Part shown: piece after piece, positions 63,913 through 64,000 of the stretch
Layout: each line of letters begins with the position of its first letter
How positions within the stretch are numbered: position 1 is the stretch's first letter
NCBI RefSeq assembly: GCF_900106755.1
Contig: NZ_FNNN01000006.1
Location: 186,001-250,000 of the forward strand
Length of the DNA: 64,000 nt
Source of the DNA: Bacteroides faecis MAJ27
GTDB taxonomy: Bacteria > Bacteroidota > Bacteroidia > Bacteroidales > Bacteroidaceae
Reading direction: 5' to 3'
The notes under the pieces: generated by a model
What the model was told of the DNA's origin: nothing
Database searches by the model: none
The model's input: the letters and a program-made list of their open reading frames with translations, nothing else
Made by a program: the position numbers and the translations under genes

Positions 63913-64000
63913 ATGAAAATTTATACTTGTCTTTGCCTGCTTTTTTTAGCCGGTTATCTGGTTGCCCAGAATAACACTTCGGCATTGTTGCCTATGCCCA
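63913..64000 (+). CDS. Secreted protein, 3' end beyond window
   Basis: ATG at 63913 opens a 29-residue reading frame: a signal peptide (IYTCLCLLFLAGYLVAQ) followed by NNTSALLPMP. The LLPMP stretch right after the signal resembles the N-termini of GH20-type hexosaminidases, but too little is visible to name a family. It follows GH95 by 59 bp in the same direction. Confidence 0.6.
   Translation, partial: MKIYTCLCLLFLAGYLVAQNNTSALLPMP

Noticed and set aside
1-64000. tRNA, rRNA, insertion sequences or integrated elements
   Set aside because: No cloverleaf-like or rRNA sequence, transposase, integrase or attachment site could be recognised.

Overview
The window looks like a chromosomal segment of a gut Bacteroides species, probably from the thetaiotaomicron/ovatus/xylanisolvens group; species was not determined. 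The evidence is three SusC/SusD polysaccharide utilization loci (PULs) with ECF sigma/FecR control, NigD- and DUF1735-type lipoproteins, acidic residues after lipobox cysteines (typical of surface lipoproteins in this phylum), repeated TAnnTTTG -7 promoter boxes, and an anaerobic menaquinone operon. I saw no rRNA, tRNA, transposase, integrase or CRISPR array.

Layout. 1-1.7 kb: the 3' part of an AAA-ATPase/PD-(D/E)XK gene and two tiny unrecognised ORFs. 1.8-13.2 kb, minus strand: PUL1, read as sigma, terminator, fecR, susC, susD, a SusE-like lipoprotein, GH123 and GH20. Its two hexosaminidase families suggest glycans with beta-linked GalNAc or GlcNAc. 13.4-16.1 kb: a sigma factor with an envelope-spanning beta-barrel partner, and a NigD-like lipoprotein. 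16.2-19.5 kb: aquaporin, an EamA transporter, and the divergent oxyR/dps pair. 19.6-22.3 kb: a GH3 glycosidase with an unusual upstream region holding a 22-bp-periodic palindrome array and a second repeat family.

22.3-35.3 kb: PUL2 on the minus strand, with a divergent sigma gene on the plus strand. It has fecR, susC, susD, a GH18 endo-glycosidase, two DUF1735 lipoproteins, a DUF1573 protein and a GH29 alpha-fucosidase. This enzyme set fits fucosylated N-glycan or mucin-type substrates. A probable DonS-like antisense RNA lies between fecR and susC.

35.2-42.5 kb: the menaquinone operon, read as HAD-hotdog fusion (candidate DHNA-CoA thioesterase), menF, menD, menB, menC, menE. menA, menG and menH are not in the window. 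42.5-46.3 kb: DUF488, a TPR/AraC membrane regulator, a GNAT-YoaP protein and a YjbR-like protein. 46.4-51.9 kb: a three-gene heavy-metal RND efflux operon. 52.1-53.0 kb: rlmF.

53.5-64 kb: PUL3, which is decaying. A sigma gene without a proper start is joined head-to-head to the C-terminal half of a susC. The following susD has a one-base frameshift, and a sulfatase has lost its catalytic middle. GH2 and GH95 look intact, and one more secreted protein starts at the window end.

The most notable items are the perfect 15-bp inverted repeat that brackets fecR of PUL1, with each arm exactly 20 bp before a start codon; the 22-bp palindrome array in the GH3 leader; the candidate antisense RNA of PUL2; the HAD-hotdog fusion in the men operon; and the pattern of decay in PUL3.
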